This document shows positions 24,545-36,865 of a DNA stretch of 64,000 nt, in pieces. The stretch is taken from NCBI RefSeq assembly GCF_000801105.2, contig NC_079514.1:45140515-45204514 (forward strand), written 5' to 3'. The notes under the pieces were generated by a model. That model saw nothing but the letters and a program-made list of their open reading frames with translations, made no database searches and was not told the DNA's origin. A program made the position numbers and the translations under genes. Within the stretch, counting starts at the first letter, position 1. Each line of letters opens with the position of its first letter. The DNA is from Raphanus sativus. Lineage: Eukaryota; Streptophyta; Magnoliopsida; Brassicales; Brassicaceae.

Positions 24545-25229
24545 TATCTTAAGCTTTTCAAAAGATGTGATCTTTACAATTTTAAAAAGAAATAGAAAAG
24601 GAAATAAAAATAATCTAGATGCATTTGGAAATGTTAAATTATGAGAGCACCATCAATGATAATGATAAGAGACCAAAAGCCAAAATTTTTTTGTCATTTA
24701 TGAATTTCATTTAACTTGAACTGAAGTACTACAAACTATAAGTCTTTGGAATCCAAAACACATCCGCCATAATGGACCTTACATTTGGTAGTATAACCCA
24801 AAAACGACAACAAAAGACTAACTCCAAATCCCCATCAACCAGCATCAAAACATAGAGTACGAGTGCCAAAACAAAGAAGATATTACATTTTCTCACCATC
24901 AAAGATTTCACTTAACCACCTAGGCCCAACATAAGCTATTTATGATTGCAACCTGTTGGTGGTGATGATGCTTTGGTCAATGAGAAAAGACCCTCTATAT
25001 GTTATCTTCTCTTCTTTGACCATTGTCCACTACTCTAACTTAGACAGGTTCCTTATCATTTACGAAATCTGAAAGATGGCCACACCTTTGGTCTCGGTAC
25101 CATAACCACAAGAGATTCATCTTGAATTGCAAATATCACTCTATTCATTCGGTGATGCTCCATGCTCTGAATACATAGTCCAATGAGCGACATTATACCT
25201 GCTACCGGAAAATTAAGAGAAGGAGGAGG
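24545..25229. other. Noncoding, unassigned
   Basis: No gene or LTR was recognised. I looked here for the 5' LTR of the following copia element (expected to begin TGTTGGAATAAGC) and did not find it. Confidence 0.4.
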
Positions 25230-28200
25230 ACCCTTGTCGATACAGAGTCATATGCTTAGTTCAACCAACTACACCGTATGAGCCATTGGAATTAAAATCA
25301 CTCTTAAAGTTCATAAGGTATGGGAGGCGATCGAAGCTCAGAAAACAAACACGGAGAAGAACAATATGGCATTAGCTTTGTTTTTCCAGTCGATACCGGA
25401 AACTCTCATCTTGCAGGTTGGGGAGCTCGATAAAGCTAAACAAGTATGGGAGGCCATAATAACAAGACATGTAGGTGCAGATCGGGAGAAAGGAACCAGA
25501 CTCAAAATTTGATGACTGAGTTTGATCGTCTTAAGATGAAAGGGACAGAGAGAATTGACGATTTCGGTGGGAAATTGTTCGAACTAGCTTCCAAGTCAGC
25601 CGCACTAGGAGTTACCATTGAAGAAGCAAAGAACGTCAAGAAATTCCTTATGAGTTTTCCAAGAATAAAATACATACATATTGTTGCATTCCCTGAGTAA
25701 GTACTTGATCTTAAGACTACAAGTTTCAAAGATATTCTAGGGCGACTGAAGGCATATGAAGAAAGATCATCTCTGAAGAAGAAGAGACCAAAGAAGATCA
25801 AGGAAAGCTAATGTACACCAATACTGAAGGACAAATAAATCGCCACCAACAAGATAAAGGAAACCACTTCCCATCGAACAGAACAATCGAGACTACAACC
25901 GTGGCTACAACCGCGACTATAACTCGGAGTCATATAGAGGCAAGGGCCGTGGAGGATGTTCCTACTACATAGGGAGAGGTCGCGGGCGTTATAGTGAGAG
26001 AGATGCATCACAGATCACATGTTTTCGATGTGATAATATAGGCCACTTTGCAGCAACCTGTCCGGATAGGTTACTTAAGTTACAAGAGACTCACGAAGGG
26101 GATAACACTGAGACACAAGAAACTGATGAGCTTATGATGCATGAAGTGGTTTTCTTAAACGAGAAGAATATTCTACTAGAGAAGTATGAGATTAATACAG
26201 GAGAAGATACTATCTGGTATCTTGATAATGATGCCAGCAATCACATGACAGGAGATCGAAGATACTTTTCTAAACTCGATAATACGATTACAGGAAAAGT
26301 ACGCTTTGGTGATGACTCTCGTATAGGCATCAAAGGCAAATGAACAATTTCTTTTACATATGTCTACTTTATCCCATGATTAAAGAGTAACATTATCAGT
26401 TCCGGACACGCAACGGAAGCGGGTTGTGATATAATACTGAGAGGGGAGCAACTTACAATGCATGACCAACACAGGAAAATTCTAGTCACTGCCAAGAGGC
26501 CGAAGAACATACTGTTTAAATTATGTTTGGGAATAACACACACCATGTCTACTCCTAACCAACGGAGACGAGTCAAATAAATGGCATGCACGCCTAGGTC
26601 ATGTAAATTTCAAGATGATATGATTTATGATACAGTAAGAGATTGTCTTTGGAATTTTTGAGTATCAAAAGAGAAGTATGCAGCTCCTGTTTACTCTGAA
26701 AGAAATCGCACAAGTTTCCCCCAAAGCTACAATGTATTGAGCTACAAAGACATTAGATCTTATACACGGATTATACACAGAGACCTCTGTGGAATAATAA
26801 CACCAAGCACACAGAGCAGGAAGAAGTATATCTTTGTGACTATTGACGATCACACCAGGTACATGTAAAAATTATTGCTAAAGGAAAAGAGCGAGGTGTT
26901 TAGCAAGTTCAAGAAAATGAGAAACCTGGTGGAGCAAGAGACAGGGAAGAAGGTGTTTAGCGAGTTCGTATCAACATAATTCAATGCATACTTCGAGAAC
27001 ACAAGTATAAAATGACATTGCACCGCACCATATACACTTCAACAGAACGGTGTGGTTGAGCGAGGGAACGGAACTTTGATTGAGATGGCGATGAGTATAC
27101 GTAAACATATGCATATGCCAAATTATTTTTGGGGAGATGCTATACGCCACTCAACATACCTTGTAAATCGAATGGCGACCTGAGCGTTGAAGGAGATGAC
27201 ACCGTACGAGCTCTACTGAAGTAGAAGACCTAATGTAGCTCACCTACGAGTTTTTGGGTGTGTCGGATACGCAAAATTGGAGGGTACGAAGTTGAAGAAA
27301 CTCGACGATAGAGCACTTATTTTAGTACATCTAGGAACCGAGTATGAATCGAAGGCATATCGATTGTATGATCCAAGAATGAGGAAGATAAAAGTAAGTT
27401 GTGATGTTGTCTTTGACGAAACAAAGGGATGGGACTGGAGTAAAGAAATTTTAGAGAAACGTAACGATGGAAGCTTCACCATTACTCTTGGCAGCCACGG
27501 ATCATGGTGTGACTGAGCACATAGACAAAGCGTCCTCAAGCTCAGACCAAGCCTTCAATAGCAAGGATACACAAGAAGAAGAATCGAAGGAGAAATAATG
27601 AAGTCACAGTCATTGTGAAGATCAGAGAGACAAAAAAACAAAACCGAAGTACCTTGTTTAGTATATTCTTCTGGACGAAGAATTAGGAGAATATATATTT
27701 TTGTATCTAAACAACGAATCAAGAAACTTTGGGAAGCAAAGTAGTCTAAGGAATGGACGAGACCATGTGAAGAAGAAATCGAATCCATTGAGAAGAATAA
27801 AACATGGATTATGGTGGGTCTACCATATGGAGCTAAACTAATCGGTCTTAAGTGGGTCTTTATGATCATGCGCAAATCTGATGGAAGTATTAAAAAGTTC
27901 AAAGCTCGGCTCGTTGCAAAAGGATATGTACAATGCCATGGAATTGATTTTGATGAGGTGCTCAGGTAGCAAAATCGAAAAAAATAAGACTCCTTATCAA
28001 TCTAGCTGCAACAAGTGGATGGAAAGTGCATCACCTAGACGTCAAGACCACATACCTTCATGTAGAACTAAAAGAAACGTCTATGTTACATAACCTGAAG
28101 GTTTCGAGGTAAAAGGATGTGAGAATAAGGTTTATAAGCTAAACACAGCTTTGTACAGGTTGAGTCAAGTACCAAGGACATGGAACAAAAAATTGATTCA

Positions 28201-29255
28201 GATACTTTGCAAACTTGGTTTCAGAAAGTGCGCCAAAGAGCCCTCGGTATATCATATAGCAATAAACATAGATCTTCTTCTAGTGGCTGTGTACGTAGAT
28301 GATCTATTTGTCACCGGATCCAACAAGAAGATGATTGATGTGTTTAAAGAGAACGTTTTATCCAAGTTTGACATGAGTGATCTTGGGAAACTTACATACT
28401 ATCTAGGTATAGACGATGTCAATGCGGAGGAATTCACTTGAATCAGAGGAACTATTCAACTAAGATATTGGAGGATGCTGGGATGATTGTGTAATCCAGT
28501 CCATACACCAATGGAACTTGGTTTGGAGTTGTCGAAATCTGAGCATTAAGGTGAGATTGACACAACAATGTATATGAAGAATTTTGGGTGCTTGTGATAC
28601 TTGTTACATACGAGACCTGGCCTATCTTTCAGTTTGGAGTTCTGAGTCGCTACATGCAGAGTCCAAGGGAATCACACGGAGTTGCCATGAAACAAGTGCT
28701 ACGATACCTACAAGGGAGCATCGCGTACGGATTAGTGTTTGAGAGTTCGATGGCAAAGATACCCGAGCTCGTGGGTTATAGTGATATCAGCTATAACATT
28801 GATCCGGACGATATTAAAAGCACAACCAGTCACATGTTATATCTTGGAGAAATTCCCATTAATTAATTGGTGCTCTCAGAAACAAGATTCAGTTGCTTTA
28901 TCGTCGTGTGAAGTCAAATTTATGGCTGGTACGGATGCCGCAGTACAAGCAATATGGCTTCAGGATTTATTAAGTGAGGTAACCGACCATTATAGCGAGA
29001 GAGTGGTGATTGTATCGAAAACCAATCCACAGTTGCATTAACAAAAAATCCAGTATTTCATAGGAGAAGTAAACATATACATAGGAGGTATCACTTTATT
29101 CGGGAGTGCGGGCAATTAGAAGTTGAATATGTGCATATGGAGATAAAAAAAAGGGCAGACATATTAACTAAAGCTCTTGGACGAGTTCAAGGAAATGAGA
29201 GACTACATAGGCATGAAGAATATGGAGATGAAGAACTTTAAGCTTAATGGAATAT
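25230..29255 (+). mobile_element. Ty1-copia retrotransposon, 5'-truncated and decayed
   Basis: All copia domains occur in order. Gag (25240-25700, TNYTVWAI..., LMTEFDRLKMKG); CCHC knuckle (CFRCDNIGHFAATC, 26010-26055); protease-like WYLDNDASNHMTG (26215-26255); integrase end (HRTIYTLQQNGVVERGN-like, 27020-27070); reverse transcriptase with LVAVYVDDLFVTGS (28276-28320) and MSDLGKLTYYLG; RNase H (LRYLQGSIAYGLVF; 28700-29035). Stops and frameshifts are scattered throughout, so it is non-functional. Only the 3' LTR is visible. Confidence 0.9.
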
Positions 29256-29514
29256 TGTTGGAATAAGCTTAAAGATAGGTTGAGAATCAAGCTTCCTAAT
29301 CCTATAGAGTTCTGGTTATCTAAAAGGATTAAGAAATATCTATGTCATTTTACCTAATGATTTTAGGATTTCTAGATTTATACACAAGGAGAAGCTAATG
29401 TGTAGCATAACTTGAGAGATTAAGGTTTTTGAGATAGTTTTCTTTAAGAGTTAATAAGAAGAGTTTCTTATTTGACAGAGTTTATATTTGTGTGTTCATA
29501 CGAGATTGATATCA
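29256..29514 (+). repeat. Probable 3' LTR of the copia element
   Basis: Starts TGTTGGAATAAGC directly after the RNase H end, as many plant copia LTRs do, and can be taken to end at TTGATATCA. Without a 5' partner the far boundary is a guess. Confidence 0.55.
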
Positions 29515-29837
29515 GGTAATCTGATTTCTATATAGGGGATGTTTGTTTCATCATCTGTCATCTCCATCCAGCTGATCCATTCATATGATTCATCCAAATG
29601 ATCCATCCAGATTTTATGGGATTGTTTGTTTGTCTATCTAGATGGTTCATCTAGATGAGTCATCTAAATGGACTTATGTTTGTTTCTTTATCTTTATTTT
29701 CATCCAAATGAGTTTAATAAACAAATTATTAAAACATATTTATTTTGATTTAATCAAAAGACCCTTGTTTTAAGTTAATCATATTTTATTTTCATTTTCC
29801 AATTAATTTTTCTTAATTATCTAAAATATAAAAATAG

Positions 29838-30640
29838 TTTTGGCGGGAATATAACTTTGTGTTTCTGACGAGGTGGGAAAAAAAATTTGGGTCTTTTACG
29901 GGAAAACGCGTTTCGCGTTTTCGATGAGAAAACATATTTTTGCGTTTTTGACAAAAAACATGTTTTAGCTTTTTTGACGAGAAAATATGTTTTGCGTTTT
30001 TGGCGGAAAATTCTTTTTCGGTTTTGGGAAAACGCGTTTTGCGTTTTTGGTGGGAATCTGCTTTTTGCGATTTTGGCAAGAAATCATGTTTTGCGATATT
30101 GGCGGAAAAACATGTTTTTGCGTTTTTGACGAGAAACCGCGTTTATGCGTTTTTGGTGAGAAACGCATTTTTTTTTGTTTTGGCAAGAAAACACGTTTAT
30201 GCATTTTTAGCGGGAAATACACATTTTTGTTTTTTTGACGAAAAATCACATTTTTGCATCCTTGGGGGAAAAACGTGTCTGTGTATTTTTGGCAGGAAAA
30301 TACGGTTTTTGCAATTTTGGCAGAAAACGCATTTTTGCATTTTTTTTAGGAAAGCGCGTTATTGCATTTTTGGCGGGAAAACATGTTTTGAGTTTTTAGT
30401 CGGAAAATGTGTATTTGCATTTTGGCGTTTATGGCAGGAAATGTATTTTTGCGATTTTTGCAGGAATTTGCTTTTTGCGATTTTGATGGGAAATTGCATT
30501 TTTGCGAAAAATGCATTTTTGTTTTTTTGGCAAAAAAGGCGTTTTTGTGATTTTGGCGGGAGAATGTGTTTTGTGCTTTTGATAAGAAAATATGTTTTTG
30601 TAGTTTTGGCAGGAAAATAAGTTTTGTGATTTTGATGAGA
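29838..30640 (+). repeat. 27-bp degenerate minisatellite with E2F-like motifs
   Basis: Repeating unit near GCGTTTTTGGCGGGAAAAC plus TGTTTT-type sequence, about 27 bp, close to 30 copies. Because 27 is a multiple of 3, it keeps long frames open on both strands with a 9-residue period, which explains the large apparent open frames here. TTTTGGCGGGA occurs exactly at 29838, 30368 and 30551, and near-matches (TTTTTGGCGGAAAA at 29997) are common. This matches the E2F consensus TTTSGCGS. Confidence 0.8.
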
Positions 30641-30929
30641 AAATGAGATTTTGTCATATTTTCGTAGTGACACAATTATATTAACTTTATATTTGTAATT
30701 TGTCAATTGTGTGAGGTTATAATAGATATTATACTATTTTGGCAAAATCATCTCCATCCAGATGGTCCAAATTGGTTCAGCCGGATAGATTTTAAAATTT
30801 GGTCTAAATTTTTGAAACTTATCTAAATGAGTCATTCAGATGAATTGCAATTTTAATTCTAAACAAACAAAACTCTCATCTCCATATAGATGACTCATCT
30901 ATGAAGATGCAAGAAGAGCTTGCAGATGT

Positions 30930-31690
30930 CAATAGTCTTCCGTGACTAACTAGGCGACGAAGTCACTGATGCTGGAGGCATTAGTCGTTACTACATAAGG
31001 CATGCGGAGTGGTGGATTACCATGTGGATGCAAGGATATGCTGAGATGGAGAAGAATAAACTGAGGGTTTATATCTTGACGTAGTCGTTGAAGTAGTTGC
31101 TGATGCAGTGTGTGTCAGAGAGTGAACCAGGAGGCATGCAGAGTGGTAGAGACCATGTGGACGCGAGATGCTGAGCTGGCGTAGGATAAACTTGAGGAGC
31201 AAGTTTATACCATGGAGAAAAGGCAAGAGATAAACTTGGAGAGCAAGTTTATGCCTTGAGGAATAAGTGAATTCCAAGAAAAGGAAAGTGTACTTATTAA
31301 TATGGAAGTTGTCCATATATCCATGTTGCCTTGGCGACTAGGGTTTCAGGAACGTGGAGATCACTATAAAAGAGCTATGGAGTCGTGGGTATTCCAATAA
31401 GACACTGGGAGCTATTATTATAGAGGAAGGGTGAAAATCTCTTAGGGTGTTCTTGGGTCGTGCTGAAGCAGTTGCTGAAGTACTGACGATGGAGAGACAA
31501 GTTTGGGTAGATTAGGAATTGTTCAGTGGCGTGTGTTAGGGTGTAACACTAGACGTGTAAAGCTAATTAAGCATAGCTTGTAATAGAGTTTACAAGGCGA
31601 TTTCTAATAAAACAATTGGTGTTTGCTTGTATCTGTTTTGTCTCTTGGTTTACCTTATGCATTAATTAATTATGGTGTCATCTTTGCACT
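30930..31690 (+). repeat. Possible solo LTR inside the TIR element
   Basis: The segment differs from the surrounding ATCCAGATGA-type repeats. It holds a TATA-like ACTATAAAAGAGC (about 31361), then AATAAAACAATTGG (about 31605), spaced like an LTR promoter and polyadenylation site. Ends and target duplication were not resolved. Confidence 0.3.
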
Positions 31691-31723
31691 TACAATCTAG
31701 ATGGTGAAACAAACAGGTCCATA

Positions 31724-32640
31724 GTGTTCATTATCCTTTAAATTTTTTATGCATCACCCCTTTTGTATTTCGCAATTGAACATACATCTGAATAACGAAA
31801 TGGATTTGAACACCATAGGTCTTCGAGAAGAAGTCTAATAGAAGAAGTTGCAAACTCATTGCATATTTTGTGTTCTTGTGTTTTGATCATGTATTACCTT
31901 ATTAGGTAAAGTGCTTTTCTTCATACAGTTATCCCAACACTTGACTCCTGACAGTTAGTTTTTTACGGTCCGGTTTAAGTCCTTGTTTTTTTTTTTTTGC
32001 TAAATTGTTTAAGTCCTTTTTATTCGACTTGAACACAGACTTCTGTAATTACCATCCGAGACCCCCGAATATGCATACGGCACAACAATCATTAGTTTCA
32101 TTTTTGGGTTTCTCCTGATGAATGATAGAATGAACTAGTCAAGGGACCCATATAAAAACACGACAAAGAAAGAGATTGTGAAGGGACTGTTGAACCGAAA
32201 GAAAATGGTTGACCGAGACGCTTGTTTTTGTCCTAAGCACAATCATCTCATGTCATTTCATGCAATGTAGTAAAATCTTCTTTATGATCTGTCAACTATT
32301 TGATCACAAGCAAACAAGGTCTTGGATCGTGTGAACAATCTTTTCTGCAAAAAGCTTAATGAATTGATAAGCTTAATTATTGGGTTTCCGTGGAAAAGTT
32401 TAGCCCAATGGTAGTGTGAAATCAATCAATTTTCCGTGCATACTGATTTATGCTGACAAATGTTATAATTTTTGAATATTGGATAAAATCACAAGTTGCA
32501 CAAAACAACTAAACAATTTGATTTTTTCCACTTTAGGTAACGAGTTTGACAAACATTAGACAAGTTGACATGTACATTTTCCAGTGGTATGTTTTTTTCT
32601 TTGAAAATTTAAATTTATATTACCAACCTGAAGACCAGAA
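31724..32640. other. Noncoding, unassigned
   Basis: No gene or repeat ends recognised. Confidence 0.4.
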
Positions 32641-34776
32641 ATTACATATTTTGATTACAAGGTTGAATTGCAAAAAAAAGTTCTCAAATCAAACTATTGT
32701 CCCTGGCTCGTTCCGCTAGGTCGGGTTCGCAATCCTTAAGATGAACTCATCTAACTTGTAATCTCCCTGTCTTTGAATCCCAAGCAATAGAGATGGATGG
32801 TTCAAGAAAAAACATACCAAAGTAGTCTTTGAACCACACTGTACTCCTACCTCCATCGCCAAGCACATTGCACAAAGTCGGGTTTGAGAATATGCAACCA
32901 CACAGATAGCCACACTGTACTCTAGCCCTGCACAAAGAAATGAGGAGGTAACACTACGAACATGATCCAAGAAACCAAATGTTTGATACTGGGATATGTC
33001 ACTCCCTAGAAACGCTGTCACCGACGAGCATTTAGAAGCCGTAGGCTACCTCGACCCGCCTTCTCCCCTCGCCATTTACCGCCACCAAGAACCGAACGAC
33101 TGAGAAACCTTGGGTCTATGAAGCTATTTTCCGTGACAAACAGAAATAATACACCACTAAAGAAGAGTAAGTCCCTTAGAAAACAAGATTTATTTGTTGC
33201 TAAGGAGTAAGGTCGACGGAACCTGGTAAAGGAGAGCAGCAGGAAGGACAGTCGGATGAGCCACTAAGACCAGCCATAGACGACTGGGCTAACGAAACAT
33301 CGATCATTAACGCGCAAGCTCAGCGACAGAGCACCACCACCAATAATGGATATGTGGCCAGATTTGGTGGTTGTTTGGCTCTCCGGCGTGACTACGAGCT
33401 TGGACAGGCGACGGCGAGTCAAGGGGTCTGCTTTTTAGGCTTTTTCGAGTGGGTTCAAGTTTTATCTTGCTTTTTGGACTCACTCTCACAGGAAGGTGGC
33501 ACGTGTGGAGGTTTCGGCGGCTCCTCCATCAGATCCAGGCATCAATCTTGTAGATCTGCCTATTCTGTGGTCTAGGTTGAGGCATGATGTCAGTTTTTAA
33601 GCTTGGTGGCTTTCCTCGGCGTCTTGGTCAGCCTCTGCTTTCGTTCCTGGCATCATGAGTGCTCAGGAGTACCCTTTTCTCAGACGCGTGTTACTCCTTA
33701 CGGCTTCTTGTGCGTACTAGAGCTTCTATGGTCGGCGTGTGTAGGTTTGATAGGCTGTTCTTCGGCTTGGTCGTCTATGGCCACGTCGTCACAGTCCGGA
33801 GATCTCTATATCATCTGCGGTGTCTCTAATCGGTGTTCATTCCCAGTCCGCCTTTGAAGCTACCGAAAAGCTTCCTTGGAACTTGCTCCTGGATGTTTAT
33901 ATTTGGTTGTATCTTGGTCATCATTGCAACAATGTGACAGTGTTAAATTAGCCGCGTTCCGGTTCTCGGAAACGGAAAGAAATGAGGCAGTCCTGAAGCT
34001 TGGGTGGTCTCTAGCTCATGTTCTTCCTCCATGGCTTTGCTTGTTGAAATCAGCATATCCCAGTGCCGGTGGTGGTTCATCATCGGCAGTGTTTGGCCTC
34101 TTCTAACGTTTTTAGGTCTTTAGGAGTCATCTGGTCATGGCGCAGCTACCCTCTTGGACCCGACTTCCTGCTTCTGGTTGAGATTCTTCCTTTGCCGTCT
34201 GTTTTTTGTTTCGTATATATCAGATTGCGCTTCACGTCATAGGAATGGGACTCTAGTTAGTGTGTTTGGACTGGACCTTCATGATTCTCCATGGTGCAAG
34301 AGTGTGGTTCGGTGGGATACCTTATCGGTTTTGAGCTTAGGAGATTGAAATGGATCCGTGAGGGATGGCGGTAAGCCCAAGGGATTTTTTTTTCCGGAGT
34401 ATTGGTCGATCAGTTGAAGAAGGAAGTGTCCAGTAAACCTCGGTTCTGTGTGTTGGCGTTTCTTTTGAAAAGGAAATGGAGAGGCAGTGGCCGGCTTAAC
34501 TTTGGTTAAGTCGGCGTCATTGGCCGGCTTGACTTTGGTTCAGTCGGCGTCATTGACCGCGTATATTTGGTGATGATTGGTGACCGGTTCTGGTTTCTTG
34601 AGCCAAGATTCTTTCCCTCCTACTATGTTTTCGTTTTATTTTCCATGTACTCAGTGATAAGCCTAGTCTATTATCAAGATTTACTGTTTATCCAACAGCT
34701 AACCGGAGGTTTGTTCCGGTATGCCTTTTATGGGTTGATCTTAATATATATTCATATTTAAAGGAAAAAAAAAACA
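32641..34776 (+). mobile_element. Possible non-LTR retroposon fragment with poly(A) end
   Basis: A GC-richer block than its surroundings (about 33000-34740) ends in an A-run (34764-34774), as LINE 3' ends do. Several open frames of 60-100 codons exist on both strands, but none shows endonuclease or reverse-transcriptase motifs. A ~33-bp tandem duplication lies at 34490-34560 (GGCCGGCTT.ACTTTGGTT type). Flanking target duplications were not found. It might instead be an old gene remnant. Confidence 0.3.
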
Positions 34777-35673
34777 ATAGTTATCGTTGCTCTATACGAA
34801 ATGGAACACTCTGCCAATCTGCAATACTGATTATATCATCTTCCAGTTCTACATCCACATCTGCCAAACTTCTTCCACAGTGTAGGACTCCCGATGGGTT
34901 GCCCATTGTATATAGGACGTATAGTATGGGTAGCCAAAATAAATTTCATTATAAAACCAAATTATATAAGTGACAGTACCGTAGACCCGTGCTAAAAGAA
35001 CATATAGCAAGAGCTAGAAAAGCCGAGTGCCATATAAAAAGTGAAACAAGGCTGACAAACGTTAAGCGATAGCTAGAAAGAACACAAAAATGCGTACACA
35101 GATTACATAGGAAATACGAACCAAAAGAACACACCTTAGATTTTTAAGGTGTCAAAAACTCAAATGATCTTAGATACATTAATTTTTATAAAAAAAAAAT
35201 AATGTTTTGATTTTTTTTAAATATTCATAATTTCAGTTTTAATTTTAATTTTCAGAATTTTCTTGAATTTTTAAGATTTTTTGGAATTTTTTAAAAAAAT
35301 TTAGAATTTTCGAGATTTGTTTTGATAACTCAATAAAAGAAATATGTTATGGATATTCTTAAAAGTGACAGTAGTATACTGGCAAGAAACCTTGTCATTT
35401 GGCCATGAGTTCTCAGGTTCGATCCACGCGAACAACATATTTTTGATAATAAAAATAGGTAAAATGACGTCGTTTTACTTAACGATCTTCGTATTTAACG
35501 TTGATTAACCACCATCTTAACTATTAATTAACGGTGTCTTAATCTGGTCGGCCAATCAAAGTTTCTTAATAAACTGATAAAAGTCAACAAAAATTCAGGT
35601 TTTTTTGGCCAACCTCGAGTCCATGTTTATTTTGGTCATTCTTGCCATGTTGAGTATTTGTTTGGTCGAATTC

Positions 35674-35676
<3 letters not shown>
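34777..35676. other. Noncoding with a tRNA-like segment
   Basis: AT-rich. At about 35365-35435, CTCAGGTTCGATCCACGCGAA contains a Pol III B-box-like core downstream of GGCAAGAAACCTTGTC. It is not a complete tRNA and is more like a tRNA-derived repeat. Confidence 0.3.

Positions 35677-35721
<45 letters not shown>
35677..35721. repeat. (AT)n microsatellite
   Basis: About 22 uninterrupted AT dinucleotides; likely length-polymorphic. Confidence 0.95.
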
Positions 35722-35723
<2 letters not shown>

Positions 35724-36117
35724 GTCGAAAATATATGAAAATTTATAAAATATTTAATTAAACTGGGTATTCTTTTGGTAGAAATTTTTGTTTTATTAGT
35801 TATTTTATTTCAGTTTTGTTATCAAGATAATTTCAAATTTGATTATAAAAAATTATATGCATTTGTAATTCCCACAAAACTGATCTAATCACAAAAATAT
35901 TTTCATTACATGACTTATATATTATCATTTCACAGATTACACATTTCTGCGTGTGTTTTCTTTATGAAGATCGAGAGTATATCCTATAGTTAGTCAACAA
36001 AATTCGTAATACCTACTCTCATTATTTGGTTGGTAAAGTCATATTAAACAAAAGTCCAATTAAAAAAATCCCCCACTAGCATCATTACGCGAAGATTAAA
36101 GCTCAACCACTATGATA

Positions 36118-36257
36118 ATCACTAATGGTCGACTGCAGGACCCTTAATTGTAAATACTTACGAATCAGAACTAATATATAGAATAAAAATCACAATGGTC
36201 TACTGCAGGACCTTAATTATAAATACTTACGAATCAGAACTAATATAGAATAAAAGT
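36118..36257. repeat. Tandem duplication of about 70 bp downstream of AHL20
   Basis: Two adjacent copies share CACTAATGGTC/CACAATGGTC, CTGCAGGACC, TTAATT.TAAATACTTACG and AATCAGAACTAATATA. Copies are about 36118-36188 and 36189-36257, with small differences. Confidence 0.75.
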
Positions 36258-36865
36258 CGTGACTCCATAGTTTTGTAATGTTTTCTAGCTTCATTCTACC
36301 GTTGAGCATGACTCTGGGATCTTCTGCTTCAATTGTAAACTTTTAGGCTCCTTAAGCTTTTTAATACAAGTTTGGTGTTATAAAATAATATATAGAATAA
36401 AAATCCAAAGGCACAGATATTAGACAATGCTCTTTCATCGTTGGACCATAATTATATATATATACACACTTATGTTGACCATAATATAGACACAAACTTT
36501 AAGATTTTGTACAAATCAAACTTATCATTTTGTACAAATCAAACATATGATTTTGTACAAATTAAAATGTAAAGTATCTAAAGTTCACAAAAGGCAGCAA
36601 ACACATACAAAATGTTCTCGTTGAATACTCCGAAACAAAATAAAAATGAGAAATATTCTAATTTGAGTACATTGTTTATTCATTGAAATCCTATAGTCCA
36701 TTCGTCCCGGTTTTATCTTCCAGACCTTAAGTTTCCAATAAGATCAAGCTTTGTTATTTATTTTAACAACAATGTTTCGAATACAAAGACCACGAGACAC
36801 CTCAAATCACTTGTATCCATCTCTATATTTATTTTTTGTATAGAATATAGAAATGGCTCACAGAG

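Larger units (their letters stand above)
29535..31720. mobile_element. Non-autonomous TIR element carrying a minisatellite
   Basis: Left end GGGGATGTTTGTTTCATCATCT; right end, reverse-complemented, GGACCTGTTTGTTTCACCATCT. Both are flanked by ATA (29532-29534, 31721-31723), compatible with the 3-bp duplication of PIF/Harbinger-type elements, though TTA/TAA is usual there. Subterminal DNA repeats ATCCA(G/A)ATGA-like motifs in both orientations (29560-29710, 30750-30905). The core is a 27-bp minisatellite. About 30930-31690 looks like a separate insert. No transposase. Confidence 0.55.

Noticed and set aside
24545..25229. 5' LTR of the copia element at 25.2-29.3 kb
   Set aside because: No sequence matching the 3' LTR start or a primer binding site was found.
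30000..30620. A 206-codon open frame on the plus strand and similar long frames on the minus strand
   Set aside because: They follow the 27-bp repeat period (9 residues) and exist in several frames at once; no start context or domain. A by-product of the minisatellite.
32716..33021. Minus-strand 101-codon frame
   Set aside because: No recognisable domain, no splice or promoter context; similar length is expected by chance.
33307..34761. A cluster of 60-84-codon open frames as genes
   Set aside because: They overlap on both strands, lack homologous motifs and fall in a GC-richer block that ends in an A-run; more likely retroposon or remnant DNA.
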